A program made the position numbers and the translations under genes. 64,000 bases of DNA from Scilla litardierei. Lineage: Eukaryota > Streptophyta > Magnoliopsida > Asparagales > Asparagaceae. Each line of letters opens with the position of its first letter. Positions within the stretch are counted from its first letter, which is position 1. Shown here piece after piece: positions 46,949 through 59,280 of the stretch. The stretch lies in assembly GCA_030789695.1 (NCBI GenBank), contig CM061130.1:11275860-11339859 (forward strand), written 5' to 3'. The notes under the pieces were generated by a model. The model had not been told where the DNA came from. It searched no databases and worked only from the letters and a program-made list of their open reading frames with translations.

Positions 46949-47280
46949 TATATATATAACAATTGAGGACTTTGTCTTATGTGGCATGTTTGTCCTATGT
47001 GGCAATGTCACATCGTCGCATGAGATGCCACATGGGACACTCTCCTAAAAAACCCACCCCCTCCCTCGACACACACCCAAAACCAAAACACCCAACAACA
47101 TACCCCCAATCAAAATACCCCCAAAACAACAAGACAATAACCACACTCACACCCACTCTTCTCATTTTCACCAGGGTTTGCACACAATGAAACACCCATG
47201 TGGGTCTTGCGTCATGAGAGTGTGGGTTGGTCTTTGGGATTCTGTGCACTTTGTGCACGTGTTATTTCTAGTATATATGT
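46843..47280. mobile_element. Possible TIR element with CTAG...CGTGC ends
   Basis: The left end TATATACTAGGCATTACTCG and the right end (reverse complement ATATATACTAGAAATAACAC) form imperfect inverted repeats of about 36 bp. A TA microsatellite occupies 46912-46958. No transposase. Confidence 0.4.
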
Positions 47281-47679
47281 GTGTTATTTCTAGTATATAT
47301 GTATATGTAATGGCTTAATTAATAATCAAATGACATCAGATTCACCTCAACTTTTGTATTTTTGAGTTCTAGGTCAAATAGATAACATCCAAATACATAA
47401 AAAGATTAAAACATTAAAAACTTTTTGGCCAATAATACCAAGTGTTAGGTGCAACCTATCCTCGCTTGAAAATTTATGCATGTGTATGGATAATGGGAAA
47501 CATATCACATATGTGCTTAAGCCACATATACGACTCAAAAAGTTCAATCTTCATTGTATTATATAATAATTGTATCGTTAATTTTGATCTTTATGTGCTA
47601 AAACCCAAACATCAAAAGCAGGTGACCCCCAAAACTTTGACTGTCGATCTAGTGGGACGATAAAAATTGTTATTGTTGT

Positions 47680-47890
47680 AAAACCATGTGCACATGAGTA
47701 CATTGGAGAGTGGGTATATGTGCAAGTGCACACGTGCACATGCACGGGTGTGCAAGTGGTGTGTGTAAGTGTGGATGTGTGTATGCGTATGTGTGAGAAA
47801 CATAAAGAGTGTGTGTGAATCAATGATGTGCATATGTGCGTGTGCGTACGAATATACTCGTGCATGTGTATGTATGTGAATGTGCATTCA
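47680..47890. repeat. GT-rich low-complexity tract
   Basis: GTGTG/GCATGTG words dominate; His/Thr-rich frames on the minus strand are artefacts. Confidence 0.7.
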
Positions 47891-47929
47891 CATTAGCATA
47901 ACCAGTATTTTTTTTTTACCTTGATATAA

Positions 47930-48420
47930 AGAATTTTTTTTAAAAAATACCAAAACAAAAAAATTTAACGTTAATAAGTAACATGCAACAAAAAATTAAA
48001 CATTAAATAATATCAAAAATGCAAAAATTATATTTCTGCTAACGTGTTTCCCTCTTCCCCTTTATAAACAAGTCTAGCATAGGTTTACGTAAAATCATAA
48101 CAAAAAATTAAACGTTAAATAATATCTAACATGCAAAAATGATAATAAGTAACAAGTAATAATGAATAAAAAATGACAACAGTGGTGATCGAAACATACC
48201 AAACCAAAAAATTTAGACGTTAATAAGTAACATGCAACAAAGAATTAAACGTTAAATAATATCCAAAATGCAAAAAAATATTTCTGCTCTCATTTCCCTC
48301 TTCCCATCTCGTAACAAGTCTATCATAGGTTTACACAAAATCATAATAAAAAATTAAACATTAAATAATACCCAACATTCAAAAATTGATAAGAAGTAAC
48401 AAATAATAATGAATAAAAAA
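47930..48420. repeat. AT-rich minor repeats upstream of the tandem duplication
   Basis: TTAATAAGTAACATGCAACA, AATTAAACATTAAATAATA and TTTCTGCT(A/C) segments recur two to four times at about 230-bp spacing. Confidence 0.65.
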
Positions 48421-48560
48421 TAACAGTAGCGCCTTACCCATTGGGACATAAAGAGATGTTGCATAAACAATACTCAACAAGCAAAACAATAATAATTAGT
48501 AACAACTAATAATGAATACAACAATAATAATAAGTAACAACTAATACTGAATAAAAATGA

Positions 48561-48632
48561 GTACATTTAGGATTGAACCCAGAACCGCTGATTGCTCAAG
48601 CTAAGGGATTATCCATTGTGCCATAAAGAGAT
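48561..48632 (-). repeat. tRNA-like module b (unit 1)
   Basis: On the minus strand TGGCACAATGGATAA resembles an A box and GGTTCAATCC a B box, at tRNA-like spacing. A second copy lies at 49299-49372. No complete acceptor stem, so not a tRNA gene. Confidence 0.5.
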
Positions 48633-48697
48633 GGTTGTTAAACTATACACAACATACAAAAAATGATAAGAATAACGAATAATAATGAAAAAAAATC

Positions 48698-48772
48698 GGT
48701 TGCAGCGAGGATTGAACACAGAACCTCGTATTTCAAGACTGGCGCCTTTTTCACTGGGCTTAAAGAAATGGC
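48698..48772 (-). repeat. tRNA-like module c (unit 1)
   Basis: On the minus strand TAAGCCCAGTGAAAAAGGCG resembles a D arm and GTGTTCAATCCTCG a T arm. A second copy lies at 49438-49511, and a truncated D-arm relative (TGTCCCAATGGGTAAGGCGC) at 48426-48458. Confidence 0.5.
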
Positions 48773-49958
48773 AAAAATATATGGTAAATTTTTTTATGTT
48801 AACTTCTTGCCCTGGGCAAGTGCTATATAGTTTTGCCCCTATGCACGCACACGTGCATGCACGCACACTTGCATGCATGTGTGTGAAGGAGAGGGTGTGC
48901 ATCCATATGTGTGTGCACATTCGCGCGTGCATGTGTGCATGTGTATGTATGCATCTCTCTCTCTGTGTGTGTGTGTGTTTGTGTGTGCATGTACGCCTGT
49001 TAGCATGTCTGTGAGTATAAGCAGGGGCTGGCCCTGGACTATGGCCGGGCCCAGAAGAGCCAAGAACTAATAGTCAATGGAAAAATAAATAGATTATAGA
49101 AATTTGTGAAAGTAAAGAATAGTAAAGTTATAAATATAAATCTTTGAAATTTGTTTAGTTTGATTTTTCTATATTATATAATGAATTCATTTAGATGAAC
49201 AAACAATGTCACTTTTAAATTTATTAGATTTAATAAGTAACAACTAATAATGAATAAAACAATAATAATAAGTAACAACTAATACTGAATAAAAATGAGT
49301 ACATTGGGGATCGCAACCAGAACCTCTGATGTCTTAAACTAAGGGATTATCCATTGTGCCATAAAGAGATGGTTGTTAAACTATACACAACATACAAAAA
49401 CTGATAAGAATAACGAAAAATAATAAATAAAAACCGGTTGCAGCGAGGATTGAACATAGAACCTCGTGAATTTCAAGACTGGTGCCTTTTTCACTGGGCT
49501 TAAAGAGATGGCAAAAATATATGTAAATTTTTTATGTTATTTTCTTTCCTTGGGTAGCTGCCCAGGGCAAGTGCTATATAGTTATGCCCCTGTGCACACA
49601 CATGTGCTTGCATGCACACATGCACACACATGTGTGTGTGTGTGAAGGAGAGGGTGTGCATCCATATATGTGTGTACATGCGCGCGTGCATTTGTATGTA
49701 TGCTTCTCTCTCTCTCTGTGTGTGTGTGTGTCTGTGTGTATGCATGTACGTGTGTGAGCATGTCTGTGAGTATAAGCAGGGGCTGGCACATGAACATAAT
49801 CAATGGAAAAATAAATAGATTATAGAAATTTGTGAAAGTAAAGAATGTAAAGTTATAAATATAAATCTTTGAAATTTGTTTAGTTTGATTTTTCTATATT
49901 ATATAATGAATTCATCTAGATGAACAAACAATGTCACTTTTAAATTTATTAGATTTAA

Positions 49959-50451
49959 GAGGAATAAAGTTTTTCTCATTGTTTTCTTTGCAAATAAGGA
50001 ATCTATTTTCGTTTAAATGATTGAGCAAGTCGAAGGATTACTAGCTTTTCGGAAAAATTATTGGGAATGCTAATTAGTAGAAACACAAAATAGGAATATA
50101 CAATGCTAGTATTGACAATTTTGACAATTTTTGCTAGAACACATACTGAAACACAAACAATAGGCAAAACACACACGTCATATTAACTATATAAAATTGA
50201 AAATTAATGAGGGAAAGGGCCATGGCCCTACTAGCCTCCCCCCATAATTTTGACCCTATTCGTGAGCAACCAAGAGTGACTATATGAAAGTGAGCGTATG
50301 TGTAAATGTGCATTAGTAAGGGTGTGAGGATATGCATGAGAAAACAAGAAAGGGTGCATGAGTGGAAGTGTATTTGTGTCTGCACACATGCTTGTTTGCA
50401 TGCACGGAAGTTCGGGTGTGTGTGTGTATTTGTGCATTCACATATGCATGC
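49959..50451. other. AT-rich intergenic with a CA/GT-rich end
   Basis: No gene recognised; 50280-50450 is another GTG/CAT-rich low-complexity stretch. Confidence 0.45.
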
Positions 50452-50459
50452 ATGGCTAG

Positions 50460-51388
50460 TAGGGGAGAGCACGGTCTCAAACCGGCGGTTTGAGATCTAA
50501 ACCGAACCAGACCGTATAAGTAGCAGTTTTTCACAGGCCAGATCAAACCAGACCGCCAGAACGACGGTTTCCGAGCCGACGAAAACCACTGGGAGGGGTT
50601 TGGTTCGGTTTGGAACCGCGGTTCAGACATATGATGACAGAAGATTCCATCGTATACCCAATTTTGCTAAAATAGACTTTGTCATTAAAATAATTTCATG
50701 ACATGGACTTTGTCAACTAGGAAAAATTAGGCACTGCATCGCTTGCAGGAGTTCTAACTACGACTGCGACAGGTGCAGTTATTATTGTTTTATGTATTTT
50801 CATTTTTCTATAGCAGTTAGGGTGCATTCATCACTAGAAGTTGTATCAAAATGTTATTTGATGCTGAATTACGTTGATCATATTAATTCATTGATGTTTC
50901 TACAGATAGAAACATCCCATACTATCTCATTGTCAACTAAGCACATCCCATTTTCTTCTCCAGGTTAAAGAAGGCTATATGATGCATTAAGTGCATGGAG
51001 AATTAACGATGCTCATACGGGAAAAAACGAATGCAGTCTGAACTCTGAAGAGTGAAGTTCAGAGTTCAGACTGGAGATTGAAGGGGGCAGATGGCCAAAT
51101 AGGGCTGGCGCGGCGCCGCTCAATCTAAAGGCCTTAGGCTAGGGTTCCTAGGGACTAGGGTTAAAATCCCAACAGATTTCCAGCACAATATATAATATAT
51201 GTTAGGAGTCGGTTCGGTTCGGTTTAAGCGGTTTCGACAGGGTGAAACCAAATCAGACCATATAAGTGGCGGTTTCCAACGATTGAGACCAAACCAGACC
51301 GGTGGAGAGCGTTTCTGTTCGGTTTTTGGCTCGGTCTGGCTCGGTCCGGTTCGGTTCGGGCGGTTTGAGCAAACCGTGCTAACCCCTA
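50460..51388. mobile_element. Non-autonomous hAT-type element (929 bp)
   Basis: The ends TAGGGGAGAGCACGGT and ACCGTGCTAACCCCTA are inverted. They are flanked by ATGGCTAG (50452-50459) and ATTGCTAG (51389-51396), an 8-bp target duplication with one mismatch. Subterminal regions (50475-50630, 51205-51370) hold many GGTTCGGTT and AAACCAGACCG words in opposite orientation. No transposase frame. TAGGGG ends plus an 8-bp duplication are hAT features. Confidence 0.88.
51034..51073. repeat. Perfect 16-bp hairpin inside the hAT element
   Basis: CAGTCTGAACTCTGAA and TTCAGAGTTCAGACTG flank an 8-base loop. Confidence 0.9.
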
Positions 51389-51396
51389 ATTGCTAG

Positions 51397-52406
51397 AAGT
51401 GGATGTATGCATGTGTGCATGGAAGTGGAATTCTTGAGTCCGTGCTAACGCACATGAATGAAAGTGGGTGTGTGCTTGGGTACATGCATGTGTGAGTGGA
51501 AGGGTGTTGGTGTATTAGCAAACTAAAATTATCTAGGATGTATATTTTGCAGCCTGCCATTAAATGCACAGTTGATTCTTTGTTATTATAGTGATCCTAA
51601 TTGGTTTTTGTTTTATTCATTCACAAGTCAATATTGAAGAGCTGGCCGAGGGATTGAGACATGAAGATGGTGAGGATGGCCAAAATATCAACACCAGATT
51701 AGAGATAGAGTGACTTTGTACATGTTTTAGGATTTATGTTGGATATGAGACCTATGGATTTTATTCGTGTTTTTGGGGATATGGTATTATTTTGGATTTC
51801 AAGTTAACAAATTTATGCTGATAAGATCATCGATGTTTGATTGTTCAATTTGGTTTATTTATTGTTGTTTTCATTTGTATGATATTCGTGTCATTGGTTA
51901 TGCGAAAAATATAGTGTGAAGAAATTTTAAAACAATTTTTTTAAAAAACATTCTCCATCGATTTGTCCTTGATAAATTCCAAAAAAGAAAAGAATTTATC
52001 TTCGTCATCAAGCAATGGTGAAAGATGATTTCCCCATGGAAAAAGCAACATTACAGATGGGTGGAGCTTGAAGAAATAACATTTCAATTTTAAATTATTT
52101 TTGAGGAATATTTCGTCTCCAGGCCATGAAGAATGTTTGAATTTTTTTCCCAAAAACAATATTTTCCAAAGTTGTTTTGCAATAGGGAAAGAAATTTTTA
52201 ATTTTTTTTTTCAATTTTTCCTTTTTTCTCAAGGAAAAATCATATTTGCCACATCCAAGATATGAAATTTTATATTTTCATTAAAAATTAATATTCATGG
52301 TTAAACCATGGAAAACAATTTATGGAAAAAGAATCTTTCCCCACAGATTCATATTTTTCCATAAGCAATCGTAATCATATTGGAATGATCCATTTTTTAT
52401 AAATTA
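51397..52406. other. AT-rich intergenic, one exon-like scrap
   Basis: 51631-51714 can be read as 'NIEELAEGLRHEDGEDGQ' ending in a stop, possibly a terminal exon, but without context. Otherwise nothing recognised. Confidence 0.3.
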
Positions 52407-54350
52407 TGTTGGGATATGTATGCCCTTAAGACAATTATTGTAATTGATACGTCTTGTTCAAAATAATAGTATGACTTTTGATAATATTTATCTATGTGAT
52501 TTCTTGATACATTATGTGTATATGTGATATTAATATATAATTGTATGGATAAAGTCGTTGAATTATATAAGGTCATTAGAATCATGATGAGATCATAATA
52601 ATAAAACCTAATCGATCCGCTTAAGCACAATTCAAAATATTCCTGATCGTAGAAATGTCGATACATGACATTGATATTCTGGATTGACGAGCATATACTG
52701 ATCTTTAGAATTAGCATGGTAGTGGCTGGTCTCATAACTATTCAATGTTGAAACATTGTGAGACATGGACAATACACATGTTCTTGTTGAAGAACAAGTT
52801 CACAAAATGACTAACCTAGAAGCTTCTATATTGAAATATATTCTCACGGTAAAAAGAAGCTTTCATGTGTAACTGGTGCGGATTAGTCTTTAGACTTGAG
52901 ACATGCTAAAGAATCTTACATGTAAGAGGGTTATGCTTTGGCTTTTATGGACTAGTGATGAGTGCGATCATTGTTAGATACTCGATAGGTGTAGTCCTAA
53001 ACATGCAAAGGAAGGTGATGATTAAGATGTGATTTGTCTCTTCCGATTTGGGAGGTTAGTGTCATAGGAACGTAGTATAGATCCATAATAAGTCTTTAGT
53101 AAAGGTAGTATGGATTTGGTGTAATAAGTTTGATCCATCTTTGATTATGGTATTGCATGTTAGACTCATGTCATTAAGGTGTTATTTGGGGTTTGATAGA
53201 TTTCCATACCACATCCACTTTATTGACATAGTTATGACGAAAAGGTTGGATTGCATGATAGTTGTCGTTGACATGCCCAAATTTTCGTTGAAGGAGAGTC
53301 TATTTTAACACAAACTAAAAAATAACGATTTTGAAAAGGGTTGTCTTCATATACAGCTAGCATCATTGTTGAACTGTGACATGATCATAGAGTGCGATCA
53401 AGTCATTGTCGAAGTAGGAAACATGCTTTTACAGTCTCAACGACAATGAACTCGTCACGATAATCAAGGGAAATGAATTTGATGTATATAAGATATACAT
53501 AAGGATTCATAAAGAGTTGTAATCGTCTTGATTGTAAGAAAGGAGCTCGTCGCAAAATGTTATGAATGCATATATAAAGTATTCGTAAAGAGTTACATAT
53601 ACTTCATCCTAAAAGAAAGATCAAAACCATGCAAAAACAGGTCCAATACATCCCGTATGATGAAATGTTGTCATCAAAAAATTGGCCAGTCGGTCAACGA
53701 TCAACGATCGGCTGGTCCTTGGCTTGTGGCTAGCTACGTGTTCGCTGAGCCAACCATGATTGTTGGTAGAGGCTAGTAACCGCCATCTAGTGACGAGCGA
53801 TGGTGGACGACAGTGGTTAGTCACCACCATAGTATGAGCCTGGTTTGAGGGGTTTTGGTTTAGCTTTGATCCAATTGTTGGATCAAGATTAAACCTAAAA
53901 TATAAAGTTTGATGCAAACTAGAACTCATAAGTATTATAGGATTTCTTAGTTATCATTCTTTAATCTCATATGTAATTGGATAAAGCTAACTAGAACTCC
54001 TAATGATGAAAGATATCATTTGATCCTAGCGCTATTTAAAGGGGTCCATCCTCCTCCCAAATGTATCCAACACTAAGAAAAATCAAGAGAGAAAAATATC
54101 ATCAAATTTTGAGGTTAAACTTTTTTATCCAAAAGAACAGTTTTTCCTTCTCTTTCTCCCAAGTCCTAGTAATGCTTGCGACCAGTTCGAGCTCTTGGAT
54201 GGTTCTTGGAGTGTGAGGAGTTTCTTCATCAATGTAAAACTACTGTCACGTCTTATCGGTGAGGAGATAAGAGATCTTCACCTGAATTTTTTAGAAGATC
54301 AGATATCACGTAAGAATATCCACGCAAAGATATAATATGCTGTGGATCAT
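52407..54350 (+). repeat. Copia-type LTR, probably truncated at its 3' end
   Basis: It starts TGTTGGGATATGTATGCCCT, a start widely seen in plant copia LTRs, and continues for about 1.9 kb without coding sequence. Part of it is related to 25381-25800. It meets the next LTR at 54351 with no recognisable CA end. Confidence 0.6.
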
Positions 54351-55849
54351 GTAGATGGCATCTAAACATTAGAAGGGGTGATTAGTGTTTTTCAAATATA
54401 ATGCTTAATTAAAAACTTATTCACTCTAGATATGCCTAAGTCTCCCAAGAGTGTTGCATCTTTAGGTACTTAATCAAAAATACTAACTACTTGCAATGCA
54501 CATCAAAAATAAAACACAAGTGCAAGAAAAAAAAGAGAAGAGAGACAATGATTACACTGCAAACAAAGGCAGTTGATCCTAGTTCATCCTCACTGGGTTA
54601 TGTCTAGTCCCTAAACTCCGTTGGGCTTGAATCTACAAACTTGTCTCAACAATTGAGGGCTTCTAACCAATTACAAGTGCCACTTCTCCAATATGTGGTT
54701 TTCTACAACGAAACAACAAACCTCACCACGTGAAGACCTCGTGCAAGAGGTTTTCCAAATCACAAATACAATTGAACCGAATGTCACCACACCCTTATGT
54801 GAATTTACAAATCTTTCTCTTGATGAAGAAAAAGAATCGCAACCTTCCTACAGCCAATGAGTTGAAGCTCTTGAGAGTATGTAAATGTGGCTATGGAAAA
54901 TTTTCTTTGATCTCAAATAAATAAAGGCTGAAACAAAGAGATCAAAGAAACTCTAATTTGTGTTCTTAAATGAGTCAAGATTAAGCTTGAGAGAATCGCA
55001 AATTAGCAAGGCAAAATAATGGCTTAAAAGCTATTTAAAGGAATGAAAACTATTGCCTTGAAAATCTTTTGAGTGAGCTTAGAAAATCTTGAAAACTTAG
55101 ATTATTTGCTCAAAAAAATTTCTTACAAAGCCCTCAGTAATCTTAGCATAAATATGGAGTAAAAATCATTGAAAACAGCTCCTTAAAATATACCTCCAAT
55201 GGAAAAATCGACAACTCTCCATAAATTACGGAACTGTGTCGAGTTGGCCCATTGGGCAGAAGTAGTCGACTCCTATACAATTCGTATTCAACTCCCCCAA
55301 ACAACTGTAGTCGACTCCCAAGTCTACTGTAGTTGACTCCTTTTGAGGACAGAGCATACTCAATATTTTCCAATAGGAATTAGGAAGTAGTCGACTCTTA
55401 TACAAATGTTAGTCGACTCCTTTTTGGATATATGAAAAAATATCTTAAACGAGCGCTAAAATCAACCTAATTATTTTCAAAATGTTTTCAAAATTATTTG
55501 TGGTAGTTTAAAATATTATCTAAGTGTGTGTGCAAGCTTCAACTAATAACCCTAACATTCTAACACACGGGTACAAAAATTGACACACTACTCACACTTT
55601 ATTTTGGAGTCTTGGCGTCTTCTTTTAGCTTGACCAACTTGGCTTGAATTCTTGCACCTCCATGAGTTCTTGACTTGAGCTTTGATCTTCTATTTGAGTT
55701 TCCAAATCATCAATCTAGCAAGCTTGAATAAATTCCATGACTTCGTTGACTTGATTTTCTACACTCACAAATCTTCATAACAAACTTATTACAAGCAGAA
55801 ATTGTTTTCTTTATCATCATAATTAACCTTGGGGTAATGCAATAACCAA
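54351..55849 (-). repeat. Copia-type LTR with AGTCGACT motifs (minus strand)
   Basis: On the minus strand it starts TGTTGGTTATTGC at 55849 and ends near GTTTAGATGCCATCTACA (54351). Palindromic GTAGTCGACTCC words occur at about 55230-55425. No matching target duplication, no internal region. Confidence 0.6.
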
Positions 55850-58765
55850 CATAATTTTTATTCTTCATTATTTAATTATGGATTCTTTAGTTTGTTTGGT
55901 ATTTATGCTTGGATTATAAAATTGTTAAAATTCAATGCTTCCTTCTGTTCTAATTTGATAAGAAATCCTAATAGTATAAATTTATAGATTGGAGATTTGC
56001 TTGTGTGGAAATATTTTTTTCCACATGGAATTACATATTTCCAGATAGATTGGCTCCGGTGGTAAGACTGATTTTCAAACTCACACTTGTGGTACATATA
56101 CGTATATGTATACAATTAGATTTTGTAATTTTTGTTTATTTTTTAAACAAACACTTGATGCTCTAATTAAAAAATTGTCAATCCAAATCAAAATTAATTC
56201 CATTGGATGTAACCTAACACTTTACAACCATCTACAAGTCAGTATGTTTTTTTCCATGTAGCAAGTGAAATTGATAAGTCAATTTAATAAAGTTCTTAAA
56301 CATTGAAAGTGTTGTTTGATGTATAGGTTAAACATACCCAAATCATTTGAATTTTTATTTTCTAATAATTTATACTGGTTAGATCACATCCAACTTAATG
56401 GATTACATATATGCATGCATGCATAAAAATGATAAATTGAGATGGTGATATGATGAGATAAAAATTATTGTATTTTTTAAATTAATAATTTGAACCATTC
56501 ATCTTAATCTAGCCATAAAGAGGTCTTTATGTATTAAATTTTTTATTACTCTAAGCTTTCTTCAAATGCATCAAGTGTTCTCAAGATGGACATCTTATGA
56601 GCTTCCTATAAATGTGACTAAGTTGGAATGGATTGATCTGTAGGTTGTTACTTGTTAGGGTTTAAAATGTCTATTTCAGTGCGTGCGCGGGGGGGGGGGG
56701 GGGAATATATATTGATATGTTCTTCAAAGATAAATGGTACTGATTGTTTGGTGTTGCTGATTGAGTTAGCTCATGATAAAAATCTTTGCTTAACATCTCA
56801 ACATATCATCAAGTCATATATATGGCTACAATTTGAGTGAGACATCATTATCTAATAGATCCTTGTTGTTGTTATGCAACAATAGAGGTGAGTTCTCTAT
56901 TATAACAGGATCTTATGGGAAGCACTCAACACTCAAAAAGTTAGCTAGGTGACAAGTTAGATCTTTTCCCTAGATCTAATCTCTGGTGATCTGATAATGG
57001 TGATATCTAGCAAAGATCAAGATCGACAAGAAAAATAGATTAACTGACCATCCATAAGTGATTATCAAACAAGATGGCCCAAGATATGGTAGTAGAGGCA
57101 AAGACAAGTTAAAGATCATCTCAATGCATGACACATCCATTGAGTGGGTGGCAACATTTTTGGCCAATGGGAATCATCCTACAACCCCTAAAGGGGCTTA
57201 TGATCTTTTTCAAAGGATGCAAGATGTTGATGTTTTGTCTCAAGGTAGAGGCAGCAGCAGAACAAGGTTACCATCTTATTGGAGTGCGTAGAATGGTCTA
57301 AAAGGGTCTCGGTGCAATTTTGAGAAGGACCAAGAGGAGCCATAATACTAAACCTACAATCAAGAAGGGAAAATGGAGCTCAAAAACCTTCCTAAGTTCC
57401 TCACCTCCCGGAAGAAATTTATGTGAGGAAGTTTGAAATTTATTACCATCTAAAGTTTATACATCCAGAACGAAGGTATTTTAGTGGCCTTTATGCAAAA
57501 ATCTTAAAGGATGTGGTGGATGCAAATGTCCAATGATGGTTGAATAACTTTACTAGCTACATCTACATGGAATCCAAAGCCTTTTGCACGCATTTAAAGG
57601 CATGTGTAGTAATGTTTTGGAAGGCTACCTGCTTATTGGAAATTCACTTAGGCAAAAATGGATATTTCTTTTTCAAATTCAAAGACAAGTGAATACAATT
57701 GGGTTGTACATGTGTCCTTAGTTTTTTGATGGGTGGCTCACTGTGTTGTGGAAATGGTAACCGAATAGTGTTCATTGGTAACATTTGCTATCTTAAATAT
57801 AGGTTGTGTTATGCAGATATTCTTAGCAAGCAGCTAGCTTTGTTGATGTCCATCTTTATACCACATATGCAAAAGCCTCATGGGAGCAGCTTTCATTCAC
57901 TACGTGTTTCATAAAAGTCGAGACAATGAACTTTTCATTATCAAAAATTGCTCTGGAACTTGAAGATGGAGAGAGCATCAATATTGATGTGGAGTGTGAG
58001 GCGGTTTTCCTGGATGTATGAGGTGAAAGTGATTTGGACACTATGACTACCACTGTCCAATAGAAGTGGTATGAGTGGAAGGAAAAAAAATATTTCCAAT
58101 GACATGCCATCAAGTCCAAGCGTTAAAGAGGCTTATAATGATATTCCATAGTCTAAGTATAGACTAAAAGGTGATGGAAATTTAGGTGACATCATGAGAT
58201 ACAAGCTAAGGATAATTTGATGAACACTTCAATTAAAGAGGCAGCATGCCTCTATGTGGGTTGGTCTGTAAGAAAGAATCAGATGACTTTGATCACTTAT
58301 CATTTCAGTGTCATGGGTGTATGAGGAGGACGTGTCTACAAAATCTAATAATGTATGAGGAGGAAGTGTCTACAAAATCTATTAATGTTCATAATGTTGT
58401 AGTGACACGTCTTCTAGATGTAGATGCCACCTTGATAATTACTGAAGAGTATATGAAGTGGGTTTCAGATGATCTGCCTACAATCATTACTGTGAAAATT
58501 TCAGAGACATCAGTTCATACACAAAGAATCTAATGACAAGATGGATAAAAATAAGAAGGATTGATCAATCACCATCAGATTTATTGAGGAGAACACAACA
58601 AAAAATAAGGGAAAGAATTATTTTGGCTTTTGGAAGTGATTTTTATAAATGAATGAGCTATAACAATGTATTTGGTTGTGTTATTCTATATGAGAGTGCG
58701 ATATGCCTTGTAAAAGAGATAATTTTAATTTTGTATCTTACTTCTAACTTGCAACATTTCAACTT
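55850..58765. other. AT-rich intergenic with decayed frames and a G run
   Basis: A run of about 16 G lies near 56687-56702. Between 57050 and 58530 some plus-strand frames (57058-57291, 58246-58533) read protein-like but match no family I know. No intact gene. Confidence 0.35.
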
Positions 58766-59280
58766 GGGGGATGTTTGGTTCCTCCAAACCCCACTTGAAA
58801 ATGGGTTTTCAAGGATGCCACACGGCCTTCCTATTAGATTTCCAACAATTCTTTCTGTTCCTTGTGTTTGTTTCACTCGAAAATGGGGTTTAAAGTGTCC
58901 ATTTTTGAAATCTACTTTAGGTTTTTATCAAATTGTTTTTGAAGCTTTTTGACCAAAACCCATTGGAAGCTGACACAAAGGGATTACTAAATTATTACAA
59001 CAAGAATCTTCTATCTCTCCACCATCTCTCTCTTTAAAATGAATTTTTGAGTTTAATAGTAATAAAAATAACACCATTCATGCATTTTCAAAAAATGTTC
59101 TATCTCTTTTCTTCCAAAACAAGCAGAAAACTTTTATAAACGTGTTTTACTTCACACATTTTCTGAAATTTTTTTGAAAAACAAATGATGGATAGTGGTT
59201 TTTAAGAAATGCTCAAAAAGGTATTTCTAAGCTATACCAATTTTTTTTTGAAAATGGGTTTCTAAGAGCCAAACAGCCCC
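58766..59280. mobile_element. Tourist/PIF-Harbinger-like MITE
   Basis: The ends GGGGATGTTTGGTTCC and (reverse complement) GGGGCTGTTTGGCTCTT are inverted. Both are followed inward by AAAATGGGTTT. Flanks TTG and TTA nearly give the 3-bp duplication expected. No transposase. Confidence 0.6.

Larger units (their letters stand above)
48494..49958. repeat. Tandem duplication, two ~0.73-kb units
   Basis: Unit 1 (about 48494-49230) and unit 2 (about 49231-49958) match in order: AT-rich start, two tRNA-like modules, a CA/GT microsatellite block, GTGAGTATAAGCAGGGGCTGG and the AT-rich end TTTATTAGATTTAA. The junction at 49231 is head-to-tail. Confidence 0.85.

Noticed and set aside
48426..49511. Genuine tRNA genes
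   Set aside because: A-box-like and B-box-like words are present but no complete acceptor stem or clover leaf can be drawn; kept only as tRNA-like modules.
47612..49818. His/Thr/Cys-rich frames around GT/CA repeats
   Set aside because: Translations of dinucleotide-like repeats.
57058..58533. Host gene in 57-58.5 kb
   Set aside because: Frames are short, separated by many stops and match no family I recognise.
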